11,510 nucleotides of DNA from Desulfovibrionaceae bacterium (GTDB taxonomy: Bacteria; Pseudomonadota; Gammaproteobacteria; Burkholderiales; Burkholderiaceae_C), in the NCBI GenBank assembly GCA_009778355.1, contig WRJY01000290.1, positions 1 to 11,510 of the forward strand, read 5' to 3'. The notes under the pieces were generated by a model that worked only from the letters and a program-made list of their open reading frames with translations, did not search any database and had not been told where the DNA came from. Position numbers and translations under genes: made by a program. Of this stretch, positions 1 to 6,005 are shown piece by piece; position 1 is the stretch's first letter, and the number at the start of each line of letters is the position of its first letter.

Positions 1-49
1 GCGGGCAGTAGCCCGCTGCGTTCTCGCGCCTTGCCTGGCACGCCGATCA

Positions 50-82
50 CGGCACTGGCGGATGCATCCAACTGCCGTTTTT
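50..82 (+). terminator. Candidate intrinsic terminator at left edge
   Basis: Arms CGGCA (50-54) and TGCCG (73-77) enclose the perfect palindrome GGATGCATCC (60-69), and TTTTT (78-82) follows directly. A second perfect hairpin, GCGGGC-AGTA-GCCCGC, lies at 1-16. On the plus strand this looks like the end of a transcript that begins outside the window and converges on the NUDIX gene. The middle of the stem has mismatches, and one frame (1-84) stays open to a TAG that overlaps the T-run, so the call is moderate at best. Confidence 0.4.
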
Positions 83-99
83 AGGTTGAGCGGGATCGG

Positions 100-843
100 C
101 TACGCGGCCAGAAAGCGGTAGAAGTTACGCAACATGCCAGCGGTAGCGCCCCAGATGAAGCGTTCCACCTCACCGCCGCCGGGCGCGGGCGGCGATTCGC
201 CCGCTGCGACTTCAGCCCGGGCCGGTTCGACGTAAGGCATCGAAAACCATTCGCGCACCTGGCCGCCGGCCTCGAAACGGTGGCGGCGGTGATGCGCCGG
301 GTTCATCAGAAAGGCCAGCGGCACCTCGAAGGCATGGGCCACTTCGGCCGGATTGGGACGCAGCACGAAGCCGGGCCGCACCAGCGCCACCACCGGCGTG
401 ACGATGAACTGGCTGCCGGTGACGTACACCGGCAGTTGGCCGATCACCTCGACGAAGCTGCGCGGCAGCGCCACCTCCTCCTCGCTCTCGCGCAACGCGG
501 CGGCGGCGGCGTCGGTGTCGTGCGCATCGACCTTGCCGCCCGGAAACGCCACCTGCCCGGAGTGGGTGGACAGGTGCAGCGTGCGCTCGGTCAGCAGCAC
601 GGTCAGGCCGCCGGGCCGCTGTATCAGCGGCACCAGCACGGCCGCAGCAGCGGGAGCGCGGTCGGCAAAGCGCGGTTCGCCCCGCAATTCAGGCTGCCAC
701 GCGGGCGGCGCGGCAAAGCGCTGGCGCAGCGCGGCGGGCGTCAGGCGCTCGGCGGGGACGGCGGGCAGGTGCGCGTCCACCCCCGCCACCGAAACGTGGC
801 GTGGGTCGAAGCCGGGCAACACGGACAACGGACTGAGGGCCAT
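100..843 (-). CDS. NUDIX hydrolase, CoA pyrophosphatase (NudL/YeaB) type
   Basis: A 247-residue NUDIX hydrolase of the UPF0035 group, whose characterised members cleave coenzyme A to 3',5'-ADP and 4'-phosphopantetheine using Mg or Mn. Seen in the sequence: the subgroup motif LLTERTLHLSTHSGQ (residues about 83-97) running into AFPGG, then the Nudix box from GGKVDAHD to RESEEEVAL (about 102-126) with the metal-binding RE..EE core intact. The box has Asp where many Nudix proteins have Glu, and Ala for the late Gly; as I recall the E. coli homologue, both are usual in this subgroup. I chose the ATG at 843. A TTG at 885 would add 14 residues that do not look conserved, and neither start has a clear ribosome binding site. 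The strong terminator at 1079-1117 separates this gene from rplS, so it is probably transcribed separately. The in vivo substrate is inferred from the family. Confidence 0.9.
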   Translation of the reverse strand: MALSPLSVLPGFDPRHVSVAGVDAHLPAVPAERLTPAALRQRFAAPPAWQPELRGEPRFADRAPAAAAVLVPLIQRPGGLTVLLTERTLHLSTHSGQVAFPGGKVDAHDTDAAAAALRESEEEVALPRSFVEVIGQLPVYVTGSQFIVTPVVALVRPGFVLRPNPAEVAHAFEVPLAFLMNPAHHRRHRFEAGGQVREWFSMPYVEPARAEVAAGESPPAPGGGEVERFIWGATAGMLRNFYRFLAA

Positions 844-929
844 GAAAATTGGTTGGGGCGAATCGTTGACACTTTTGAGGCGCAATTCATGCGCTCGTCA
901 ATTCACCGCCGCAGGCCTCCACCCTCCAA

Positions 930-967
930 AGGCCATGTTGCGCCATCCCCGGAGGCCATGTTGCGCC
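930..967. repeat. 15-base direct repeat pair between the NUDIX gene and rplS
   Basis: AGGCCATGTTGCGCC occurs perfectly at 930-944 and 953-967, a 23-base period. It lies in the 302-base stretch (844-1145) that contains no gene. That stretch otherwise holds a REP-like hairpin (995-1028) and the rplS terminator (1079-1117). Confidence 0.8.
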
Positions 968-994
968 GACCCAAAGGGGAAGGCGCTTCTTGCT

Positions 995-1028
995 CCTTCC
1001 CCCTCTGGGGGAAGGCTGGGATGGGGGC
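995..1028 (+). repeat. REP-like hairpin repeat, copy 1
   Basis: A perfect nine-base stem CCTTCCCCC (995-1003) / GGGGGAAGG (1007-1015) with loop TCT is followed by the conserved flank CTGGGATGGGGGC. The same hairpin plus flank occurs, inverted, at 3519-3552 and, less perfectly, at 3462-3494. This fits a dispersed REP-type element; G/C-rich repeats of this form are common between genes in Burkholderiales. There is no T-run, so it is not a canonical terminator. Confidence 0.75.
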
Positions 1029-1075
1029 CTGCGACGCAAGAATGTACGCAATCGAATCAAAACGCTCTCAGTGGA

Positions 1076-1117
1076 TAAAGAAAAACCGCCTGAAGCGGGC
1101 TGCGCTTGCAGGCGGTT
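1076..1117 (-). terminator. Intrinsic terminator of rplS
   Basis: Read on the minus strand, the arms AACCGCCTG and CAGGCGGTT pair perfectly, with an inner AAGCG/CGCTT extension and one bulged base. They are followed by TTTTTCTTTAT. It begins about 28 bases after the rplS stop codon and is the strongest terminator in the window. It marks the end of the trmD-rplS transcript. Confidence 0.92.
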
Positions 1118-1145
1118 GCGTTGCTTGAGCGGCGGCGCGCGCCGG

Positions 1146-1532
1146 TTACTCGGCGGCGCTCGCCTGCCTGGCCGCGCGGCTGGGCAGCTTTTCCTTGATG
1201 CGGGCGGACTTGCCGGAACGCTCGCGCAGGTAGTACAGCTTGGCGCGGCGCACGTCGCCGCGGCGCTTGACTTCGATGCCGGCGATCAACGGGCTGTAGG
1301 TTTGGAAAGTGCGCTCCACGCCTTCGCCGCTGGAAATCTTGCGCACCGTGAAGCCGCTGTTCAGTCCCCGGTTGCGCTTGGCGATGACCACGCCTTCGTA
1401 GGCCTGCACGCGCTTGCGGGTGCCTTCGACGACGTTGACGCTGACGATCACGGTGTCGCCCGGGGCGAACTCGGGAATCTTCTTGCCCAGGCGGGCGATT
1501 TCCTCTTGTTCGAGGGTCTGGATGAGGTTCAT
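1146..1532 (-). CDS. rplS: 50S ribosomal protein L19
   Basis: A 128-residue L19, a structural protein of the large ribosomal subunit located near the interface with the 30S subunit. The chain starts MNLIQTLEQEEIARL and carries the family core QAYEGVVIAKRNRGLNSGF and GEGVERTFQTYSP. It is slightly longer than E. coli L19 (115 residues) because of a basic and Ala-rich C-terminal tail (KLPSRAARQASAAE). The start is the ATG at 1532, preceded by AGGA six bases upstream; the open frame continues to 1679 but the upstream part does not resemble L19. It lies 100 bases downstream of trmD, in the usual order, and ends at an intrinsic terminator. A TATAAT near the trmD stop may give it its own promoter. 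Confidence 0.98.
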   Translation of the reverse strand: MNLIQTLEQEEIARLGKKIPEFAPGDTVIVSVNVVEGTRKRVQAYEGVVIAKRNRGLNSGFTVRKISSGEGVERTFQTYSPLIAGIEVKRRGDVRRAKLYYLRERSGKSARIKEKLPSRAARQASAAE

Positions 1533-1631
1533 GAGGGTTCCTGTCTCGATCATGCACGCGCTACGCTGGGGGCGGCCATGCCCTTGCAGGCAAAAGAAGG
1601 CCGCGGCCGGCAGAGGATCGAAAAGCTTTTG

Positions 1632-1637
1632 ATTATA
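1632..1637 (-). promoter_or_regulatory. Candidate rplS promoter, -10 box
   Basis: The minus strand reads GGTTATAATC with a perfect TATAAT that overlaps the TAA stop codon of trmD. The sequence 16-18 bases upstream does not match a -35 box well. Transcription from here would give a leader of about 93 bases before rplS, containing a GGCCGCGGCC palindrome. In such a GC-rich window a perfect -10 at a gene boundary is unlikely to be chance, but activity is inferred. Confidence 0.4.
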
Positions 1638-2397
1638 ACCCGGATAGACCACGCAGATACGCCTCGTCTTCAAAGGCAAGCCGCCCGGCGGCGCGGGCGG
1701 CGGTAATCAGGTCGGGCCGGTGGCGCGCGGTCAGGCGCAGGCGCTGCTCGCGCCGCCAGCGCTCGATCTGCGCGTGGTGGCCCGACAGCAGTTCGGCGGG
1801 CGCGCGCTGGCCGGCCCATTCTTCGGGCCGGGTGTAGTGCGGGCAGTCCAGCAGGCCGTCAAGGGCGCGGTTGAAGCTGTCGGCCTGATGGCTGCCCGCG
1901 TCGCCCAGCACGCCCGGTTGCAGCCGCGCCACCGCGTCCAGCAGCGCCAGCGCGGCAATTTCGCCGCCCGACAGCACAAAGTCGCCCAGGCTGATTTGCA
2001 TGTCCACGTGGGCGTCGATGAAGCGCTGGTCAATCCCCTCGTAGCGCCCGCAGACCAGAATGGCGCCGCGGCTGGCGGCCCAGCCCTCGACCGCCGCATG
2101 GCGCAGCGCCTGGCCAACCGGCGAGAACAGTACCACCGGCGCCTGACCGTCAGGCGCGTCGGCGCGCGCGGCGCGCACCGCCGCCAGACAGCGCGCCAGC
2201 GGCTCGGCCATCATTACCATGCCGGGGCCGCCGCCAAAGGGCCGGTCATCGACCCGGCGGTAGTTGCCTTCGGCGTAATCGCGCGGGTTCCACAGCTTCA
2301 GGTCGATCTGGCCGCCAGCATAGGCGCGGCGGGTGATGCCCGCTTCCAGAAAAGGAGCAAACAGTTCGGGAAAGAGCGTGATGACGTCAAAGCGCAT
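1633..2397 (-). CDS. trmD: tRNA (guanine-N1-)-methyltransferase TrmD
   Basis: A 254-residue SPOUT-family enzyme that transfers a methyl group from S-adenosylmethionine to N1 of G37, next to the anticodon, preventing +1 frameshifting. Seen: MRFDVITLFPELF at the N-terminus, DRPFGGGPGMVM (51-62), the trefoil-knot SAM-binding segments LVCGRYEGIDQRF (about 114-126) and SLGDFVLSGGE (136-146), and the tRNA-binding region LLDCPHYTRPEEW (182-194). Asp173 in HQADSF corresponds to the catalytic Asp169 of the E. coli enzyme. The length is normal. The ATG at 2397 gives the family N-terminus, but there is no clear ribosome binding site and the hairpin TGCC-TGTT-GGCA lies just before it. rplS follows as expected, but rimM and rpsP are not upstream; a 271-base region without a recognised gene precedes it instead. 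Confidence 0.98.
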   Translation of the reverse strand: MRFDVITLFPELFAPFLEAGITRRAYAGGQIDLKLWNPRDYAEGNYRRVDDRPFGGGPGMVMMAEPLARCLAAVRAARADAPDGQAPVVLFSPVGQALRHAAVEGWAASRGAILVCGRYEGIDQRFIDAHVDMQISLGDFVLSGGEIAALALLDAVARLQPGVLGDAGSHQADSFNRALDGLLDCPHYTRPEEWAGQRAPAELLSGHHAQIERWRREQRLRLTARHRPDLITAARAAGRLAFEDEAYLRGLSGL

Positions 2398-2668
2398 GGC
2401 GTGCCAACAGGCATTCGTTCAGGACAAGAACCGTTCCAGCCAAGAGCTTGTCCACAAGCCCGAGTGTAGGCCGGGCGGCAAGCGCACCCGTGACCCTTGA
2501 GGCTGCGCCGCTTGCGCCCTCGATCCGGTGCAGGCCGGGTATTGTGTCTTCAGTACCAGACGGGGCTTTTCATGCAGCGCGGCCCAAGCCTGCTGCACGA
2601 TCACGGTGCTGCGCTCGTTGTGCCGAATGCAGATCTGCCCTTCCGCCGAACCGCCTTGAAAAGCAAGA
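2398..2668. other. Non-coding or decayed region upstream of trmD
   Basis: This 271-base stretch lies between the moeB stop and the trmD start, where rimM would normally end. No frame gives anything resembling RimM. On the minus strand a frame stays open from about the moeB stop to 2419, reading through segments such as GQICIRHNERSTVIVQQAW, with fairly coding-like third positions but no good start and no family I recognise. Near trmD are the inverted repeats GGACAAG (2422-2428) / CTTGTCC (2447-2453), the palindrome GCTTGT-CC-ACAAGC (2446-2459) and TGCC-AACA-GGCA (2402-2413). It could be a structured leader, a rearrangement scar or a decayed gene. Confidence 0.5.
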
Positions 2669-3436
2669 TCAGATCACAGCTTGACCCCCGCCCGATCCGC
2701 AGACGGGGCAATCGGGTTGGCGGTGCAGGCGCACCTGGGTGAATTCGGCGTGGCGGGCGTTGACCATCAGCAGTTGGCCGGTCAGGCTGGCGCCGATGCC
2801 GGACAGGAGCTTAAGCGCCTCGGCGGCTTGCAGCGCGCCGACGATGCCGACCAGCGGCGCGAACACGCCCATGGTGGCGCAGCGCGCCTCTTGCACCGCC
2901 GTGGAGGGCGGAAACACGCAGGCGTAGCAGGGCGAGTGGGGTTGGCGCGGGTCGTACACCGTGACTTGTCCGTCGAAGCCGATGGCCGCGCCGGAGACCA
3001 GCGGTTTGCGCTGGCGGACGCTGGCGCGGTTCAGGGCCTGGCGGGTGGCGAAGTTGTCGGTGCAGTCCAGCGCGATGTCGGCGTCGGCCAGCAATTGATG
3101 AAGCAGGGCGTCGTCGGCGCGGCGCGTGACGGCGCTGACCTGCACGCCGGAGTTGATGGCGGTGATGGCCTGGCGCGCTGATTCGACCTTGGGCTGGCCG
3201 ATACGCGCCTCGGTATGCATGATCTGGCGCTGCAGGTTGGTGAGATCGACGGTGTCGTCATCGACCAGCGTGATGCGGCCCACGCCGGCGCTGGCCAGGT
3301 ACAGGGCCACGGGCGAGGCCAGGCCGCCGGCGCCGACGATGAGCGCGTGGGCCGCCAGCAGCCGCTGCTGCCCTTCGACGCCCAGGTCGTCGAGCAGCAG
3401 GTGGCGCGAATAGCGCAGCAGTTGCTGGTCGTCCAT
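2669..3436 (-). CDS. moeB: MoeB/ThiF/HesA-family sulfur-carrier adenylyltransferase
   Basis: A 255-residue E1-like enzyme that uses ATP to adenylate the C-terminal glycine of a small sulfur-carrier protein: MoaD for molybdopterin, or ThiS for thiamin. Seen: RYSRHLLLDDLGVEGQ near the start, the nucleotide-binding loop GAGGLA (35-40) followed by VDDDTVDLTNLQRQ (58-71), Lys83, and CTDN (125-128). Two CxxC zinc pairs are present at C170/C173 and C243/C246. Cys186 (ARCATMGVFAPLVG) sits at the catalytic-cysteine position. There is no fused rhodanese domain, as in bacterial MoeB and ThiF. It is the last gene of the gpmA-ctpA-moeB run, 222 bases after ctpA across a repeat-rich spacer. The start is the ATG at 3436; upstream is C-rich with no obvious ribosome binding site. 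Whether the partner is MoaD or ThiS cannot be read from the sequence. Confidence 0.92.
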   Translation of the reverse strand: MDDQQLLRYSRHLLLDDLGVEGQQRLLAAHALIVGAGGLASPVALYLASAGVGRITLVDDDTVDLTNLQRQIMHTEARIGQPKVESARQAITAINSGVQVSAVTRRADDALLHQLLADADIALDCTDNFATRQALNRASVRQRKPLVSGAAIGFDGQVTVYDPRQPHSPCYACVFPPSTAVQEARCATMGVFAPLVGIVGALQAAEALKLLSGIGASLTGQLLMVNARHAEFTQVRLHRQPDCPVCGSGGGQAVI

Positions 3437-3461
3437 GGGGTTGAGTCAGGGGGGTGGGCGT

Positions 3462-3552
3462 CTTTCCCTTTTTGGGGAAGGCCGGGATGGGGGCAGGCGT
3501 TCAATGGGGGCGCTGCTGGCCCCCATCCCAACCTTCCCCCAAAGGGGGAAGG
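3462..3552. repeat. Inverted pair of REP-like repeats (BIME-like)
   Basis: Two copies of the element at 995-1028 lie head to head. Copy 2 (3462-3494) has an imperfect hairpin and the flank GGGATGGGGGC. Copy 3 (3519-3552, opposite orientation) has the perfect hairpin CCTTCCCCC/GGGGGAAGG with loop AAA. GGAAGGCCGGGATGGGGGC (3476-3494) pairs with 3519-3537 over 17 of 19 positions around a 24-base loop, so a long stem could form in the ctpA-moeB transcript. Confidence 0.8.
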
Positions 3553-3641
3553 AGTAGAGAGAACCCTCCCGGAGTGGGAAGGGGTAGAGAGAACTCTCCC
3601 AGAGGGGGAAGGGGCGGGGAGAGCTTCCCCAGAGGGGGGAA
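3546..3641. repeat. 30-base tandem repeat array after ctpA
   Basis: The anchor GGGAAGG recurs at 3546, 3576, 3606 and 3637, giving three full units of 30, 30 and 31 bases and a partial fourth. Each unit is an imperfect palindrome, for example GAGAG-AA-CTCTC in the second and GGGGA-GAGCT-TCCCC in the third. The array begins at the hairpin of REP copy 3 and ends 17 bases before the ctpA stop codon. A minus-strand open frame across it is only the 10-residue periodicity of the repeat. Confidence 0.85.
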
Positions 3642-3658
3642 GGGGTCATGCGGCGCGG

Positions 3659-5092
3659 TTATTCGGGCTTGGGCGCGTCCTTGCGCTCGACCAGGGTTTT
3701 GCTGACCTTGACCGGCTGGCCCTTGAGTCTGGCGATGGCCTGTTGCAGCGGGAAGTCCTTGGCGCTGCCGTACTCGGGCGGGCGGCGCTTGGATTCGGGC
3801 TTGCGGGATTCTTCTTCCAGGCGCTTGAGGGCGGCCTCGCGCTCTTTTTCGATGGCGGGGTCTTTCTTTTCCTCGTTGGCGCCGCTGAGGTGTTTTTCGA
3901 GGTCGGCCTCGCGCATACGCAGCACGGCGTAGGGGCTGCCTTCGGCGGTGTCGTCCACCATGACGTCGGGCACGATGCCCTTGGCCTGAATGGTTTTGCC
4001 GCTGGGCGTGTAGTACAGGGCGGTGGTGATTTTCAGCGCCGTGTCGGGGCCGAGCGGGCGCACGGTTTGCACCGAGCCCTTGCCGAAGGTCTGGCTGCCC
4101 ATGATGGTGGCGCGCTGGTGGTCTTGCAGCGCGCCGGCGACGATCTCGCTGGCCGAGGCCGAGCCTTCGTTGACCAGCACCACCATCGGCACGGTCTTGA
4201 TGGCGGCGGGCAGGCGCTTGAGCGGGTCGCTGCCGCGGCGGCGCATGTAGTCTTCGGGGCGGGCTTTATAGACGGCCTTGGATTCCTCGATTTGGCCGTT
4301 GGTGGACACCACGGTCACGCCTTCGGGCAGGAAGGCGGCGGACACGGCGACGGCGGCGTCGAGCAGGCCACCGGGGTCGTTGCGCAAATCCAGCACCAGG
4401 CCCTTCAGGTTGGGTTCGCGCTTGTACAGCTCGTCGATCTTGGCGACGAAGTCGTCCACCGTGCGTTCCTGGAACTGCGACACGCGCAGCCAAGCGTAGC
4501 CGGGTTCGGTGATTTTGGACTTGACCGACTGGGTGCGGATTTCCTCGCGCGTGATGGTGACCTGGAAGGTGCGGTCCTCGTCCTTGCGCAAAATGGTCAG
4601 CACCACCTTGGTGCCGGGCTCGCCGCGCATACGCTTGACGGCTTCGTTGATCGACAGGCCCTTGATGGCGGTTTCATCCACGCGGGTGATGAGGTCGCCG
4701 GATTTCAGGCCAGCGCGGTCGGCGGGCGAACCTTCGATGGGCGAGACCACCTTGACCAGGCCGTCTTCCTGGGTGATTTCGATGCCGACGCCGACGAAGC
4801 GGCCCGTGGTGCCTTCGCGAAATTCCTTGTACGATTTTTTGTCGAAGTACTGCGAGTGCGGGTCCAGGCTGGACACCATGCCGGAGATGGCGTCGGTGAT
4901 GAGTTTTTTCTCGTCCACCGGCTCCACGTAGTCCGACTTGATCATGCTGAACACGGCGGCCAGTTGCTGCAATTCTTCCAGCGGCAGCGGCGCCACGCCG
5001 CCGCGCGCCACGGTTTGCAGCGAGACCGTGGTCAACGCGCCGGCCAGCGCGCCCGCGGCGATCCAGCCGGCGATCTTGGTTTTCTGACTCAT
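3659..5092 (-). CDS. ctpA: Carboxyl-terminal processing protease, S41 family
   Basis: A 477-residue periplasmic serine protease of the CtpA/Prc family, which trims or degrades proteins from their C-termini. Seen in order: an N-terminal membrane segment (about residues 7-27, IAGWIAAGALAGALTTVSL) acting as signal peptide or anchor; the DPHSQYFD segment (77-84); a PDZ domain (about 100-185) with GVGIEI and SPADRAGLKSGDLI; and the S41 core with LVLDLRNDPGGLLD (232-245). Ser313 (GSASASE) and Lys338 (TFGKGSVQT) form the catalytic dyad, spaced 25 residues apart as in E. coli Prc. After about residue 395 comes a charged, Glu/Lys-rich tail. The start is the ATG at 5092, with AAGGAA 11 bases upstream. 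It lies 85 bases downstream of gpmA on the same strand. In Pseudomonas, CtpA controls peptidoglycan endopeptidases; substrates here are unknown. Confidence 0.96.
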   Translation of the reverse strand: MSQKTKIAGWIAAGALAGALTTVSLQTVARGGVAPLPLEELQQLAAVFSMIKSDYVEPVDEKKLITDAISGMVSSLDPHSQYFDKKSYKEFREGTTGRFVGVGIEITQEDGLVKVVSPIEGSPADRAGLKSGDLITRVDETAIKGLSINEAVKRMRGEPGTKVVLTILRKDEDRTFQVTITREEIRTQSVKSKITEPGYAWLRVSQFQERTVDDFVAKIDELYKREPNLKGLVLDLRNDPGGLLDAAVAVSAAFLPEGVTVVSTNGQIEESKAVYKARPEDYMRRRGSDPLKRLPAAIKTVPMVVLVNEGSASASEIVAGALQDHQRATIMGSQTFGKGSVQTVRPLGPDTALKITTALYYTPSGKTIQAKGIVPDVMVDDTAEGSPYAVLRMREADLEKHLSGANEEKKDPAIEKEREAALKRLEEESRKPESKRRPPEYGSAKDFPLQQAIARLKGQPVKVSKTLVERKDAPKPE

Positions 5093-5177
5093 GGTGATGG
5101 GGGTTCCTTCGAGCAGGCGTGTGGCTTCAATCTTACAGGGACCGCTTGTTGCAGGTGGTTACGGCGGGGCTTGGCCG

Positions 5178-5921
5178 TCAGGCCTTGCCCTGGCTGGCTA
5201 CCGCGGCAGCGGCCCTGGCGGCGGCTTCGGCGTCGCCAAGGTAGTAGTGGCGCAAGGGCTTGAGCGCGGCATCCAGCTCATAGACCAGCGGAATGCCGTT
5301 GGGGATGTTCAGGCCGACGATGTCGCTGTCGGAGATGCCGTCCAGGTACTTGACCAGCGCGCGGATCGAGTTGCCGTGCGCGGCTACCAGCAGCCGCTTG
5401 CCGGCGCGCATTGCCGGGGCCATGGATTCGTTCCAGAACGGCAGCACGCGCGCCACCGTGTCCTTCAGGCATTCGGTGAGCGGCATTTCGCCGGGTTCGA
5501 GCCGGGCATAGCGCGGGTCGCCCTGTTCGCTGCGCGGGTCGGTGGACGCCAGCGCGGGCGGGGGCGTGTCGTAACTGCGGCGCCAGACCAGCACCTGCTC
5601 GTCGCCGTACTGCCTGGCCATGTCGGCCTTGTTCAGACCTTGCAGAGCGCCGTAGTGGCGCTCGTTCAGGCGCCAGCTTTTGACGGTGGGCAGCCATTGG
5701 CGGTCCATTTCGTCCAGGCAGTGCCACAGGGTGTGGATGGCGCGCTTGAGCACACTGGTGCAGGCAATGTCGAATTCGTAGCCCTCGGCCTTGAGCAGCC
5801 GGCCCGACTGCCTGGCTTGCTCGACGCCGGTGGGCGTCAGGTCCACGTCGGTCCAGCCGGTGAAGCGGTTTTCGAGGTTCCAGGTGGATTCACCGTGGCG
5901 GATGAGGACGAGCTTGTGCAT
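5178..5921 (-). CDS. gpmA: 2,3-bisphosphoglycerate-dependent phosphoglycerate mutase
   Basis: A 247-residue cofactor-dependent mutase of the histidine phosphatase superfamily, interconverting 3- and 2-phosphoglycerate in glycolysis and gluconeogenesis. Seen: LIRHGESTWNLENRFTGW (6-23), with His9 of RHGE as the phosphorylated residue; Glu87 in LNERHYGALQGLNK; and His182 in AAHGNSIRALVKYL. The inserted loop of the PGAM1 type (WRRSYDTPPP, about 113-122) is present and separates it from shorter phosphatases such as CobC. The start is the ATG at 5921, giving MHKLVLIRHG; seven extra upstream codons (to 5942) do not match the family. No strong ribosome binding site is visible. The gene is divergent from the rhodanese gene and leads the gpmA-ctpA-moeB block. 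Confidence 0.97.
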   Translation of the reverse strand: MHKLVLIRHGESTWNLENRFTGWTDVDLTPTGVEQARQSGRLLKAEGYEFDIACTSVLKRAIHTLWHCLDEMDRQWLPTVKSWRLNERHYGALQGLNKADMARQYGDEQVLVWRRSYDTPPPALASTDPRSEQGDPRYARLEPGEMPLTECLKDTVARVLPFWNESMAPAMRAGKRLLVAAHGNSIRALVKYLDGISDSDIVGLNIPNGIPLVYELDAALKPLRHYYLGDAEAAARAAAAVASQGKA

Positions 5922-5984
5922 GGAGCAGGCCGATGAGAGCAATGCCTGCCGCCGAAAGAGGCCACAAGCAGGACGAAACTATCT

Positions 5985-5990
5985 ATTTTA
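5985..5990 (-). promoter_or_regulatory. Candidate gpmA promoter, -10 box
   Basis: The minus strand reads TAAAAT in the only AT-rich core of the 122-base divergent region, about 64 bases upstream of the gpmA start. With a 17-base spacer the -35 position reads TGCACG, a poor match that falls inside the palindrome at 6006-6017. Supported mainly by position and composition. Confidence 0.3.
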
Positions 5991-5994
5991 GAAT
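5989..5994 (+). promoter_or_regulatory. Candidate rhodanese-grxC promoter, -10 box
   Basis: TAGAAT (five of six matches to TATAAT) overlaps the minus-strand TAAAAT, giving back-to-back promoters. Transcription would start near 6001, just before the perfect palindrome GCCGTGCACGGC. No good -35 box is seen, so an activator or a weak basal promoter is possible. Confidence 0.3.
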
Positions 5995-6005
5995 GCCTGC
6001 CGTTT

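Larger units (their letters stand above)
5941..6002. repeat. 11-base direct repeats in the divergent promoter region
   Basis: AATGCCTGCCG is repeated perfectly at 5941-5951 and 5992-6002, 51 bases apart (close to five helical turns), on either side of the AT-rich core of the gpmA/rhodanese intergenic region. They could be paired binding sites for a regulator, but two copies of 11 bases are weak evidence. Confidence 0.5.

Noticed and set aside
100..885. NUDIX start at the TTG codon 885
   Set aside because: The 14 added residues do not look conserved, and the ATG at 843 gives the usual length for the subgroup.
1146..1679. Longer rplS frame starting at 1679
   Set aside because: The extra 49 residues would overlap the end of trmD and do not resemble L19; the ATG at 1532 has a good ribosome binding site and the family N-terminus.
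2446..2459. Possible DnaA box (TTGTCCACA within the palindrome)
   Set aside because: One mismatch to TTATCCACA, a single copy, no AT-rich unwinding region, and no dnaA or dnaN nearby.
3546..3641. Possible CRISPR array
   Set aside because: The 30-base units abut without spacers, are imperfect, and no cas gene is present.
3446..3649. 67-residue minus-strand frame with a 10-residue periodicity
   Set aside because: The periodicity comes from the 30-base DNA repeat and REP-like hairpins, not from a protein repeat; there is no convincing ribosome binding site.
3215..5263. 682-codon plus-strand open frame antisense to moeB, the repeats and ctpA
   Set aside because: It mirrors ctpA and moeB, whose catalytic motifs are complete on the minus strand. 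The translation is Gly/His/Ala/Val-rich low complexity, the usual antisense shadow of GC-rich genes.
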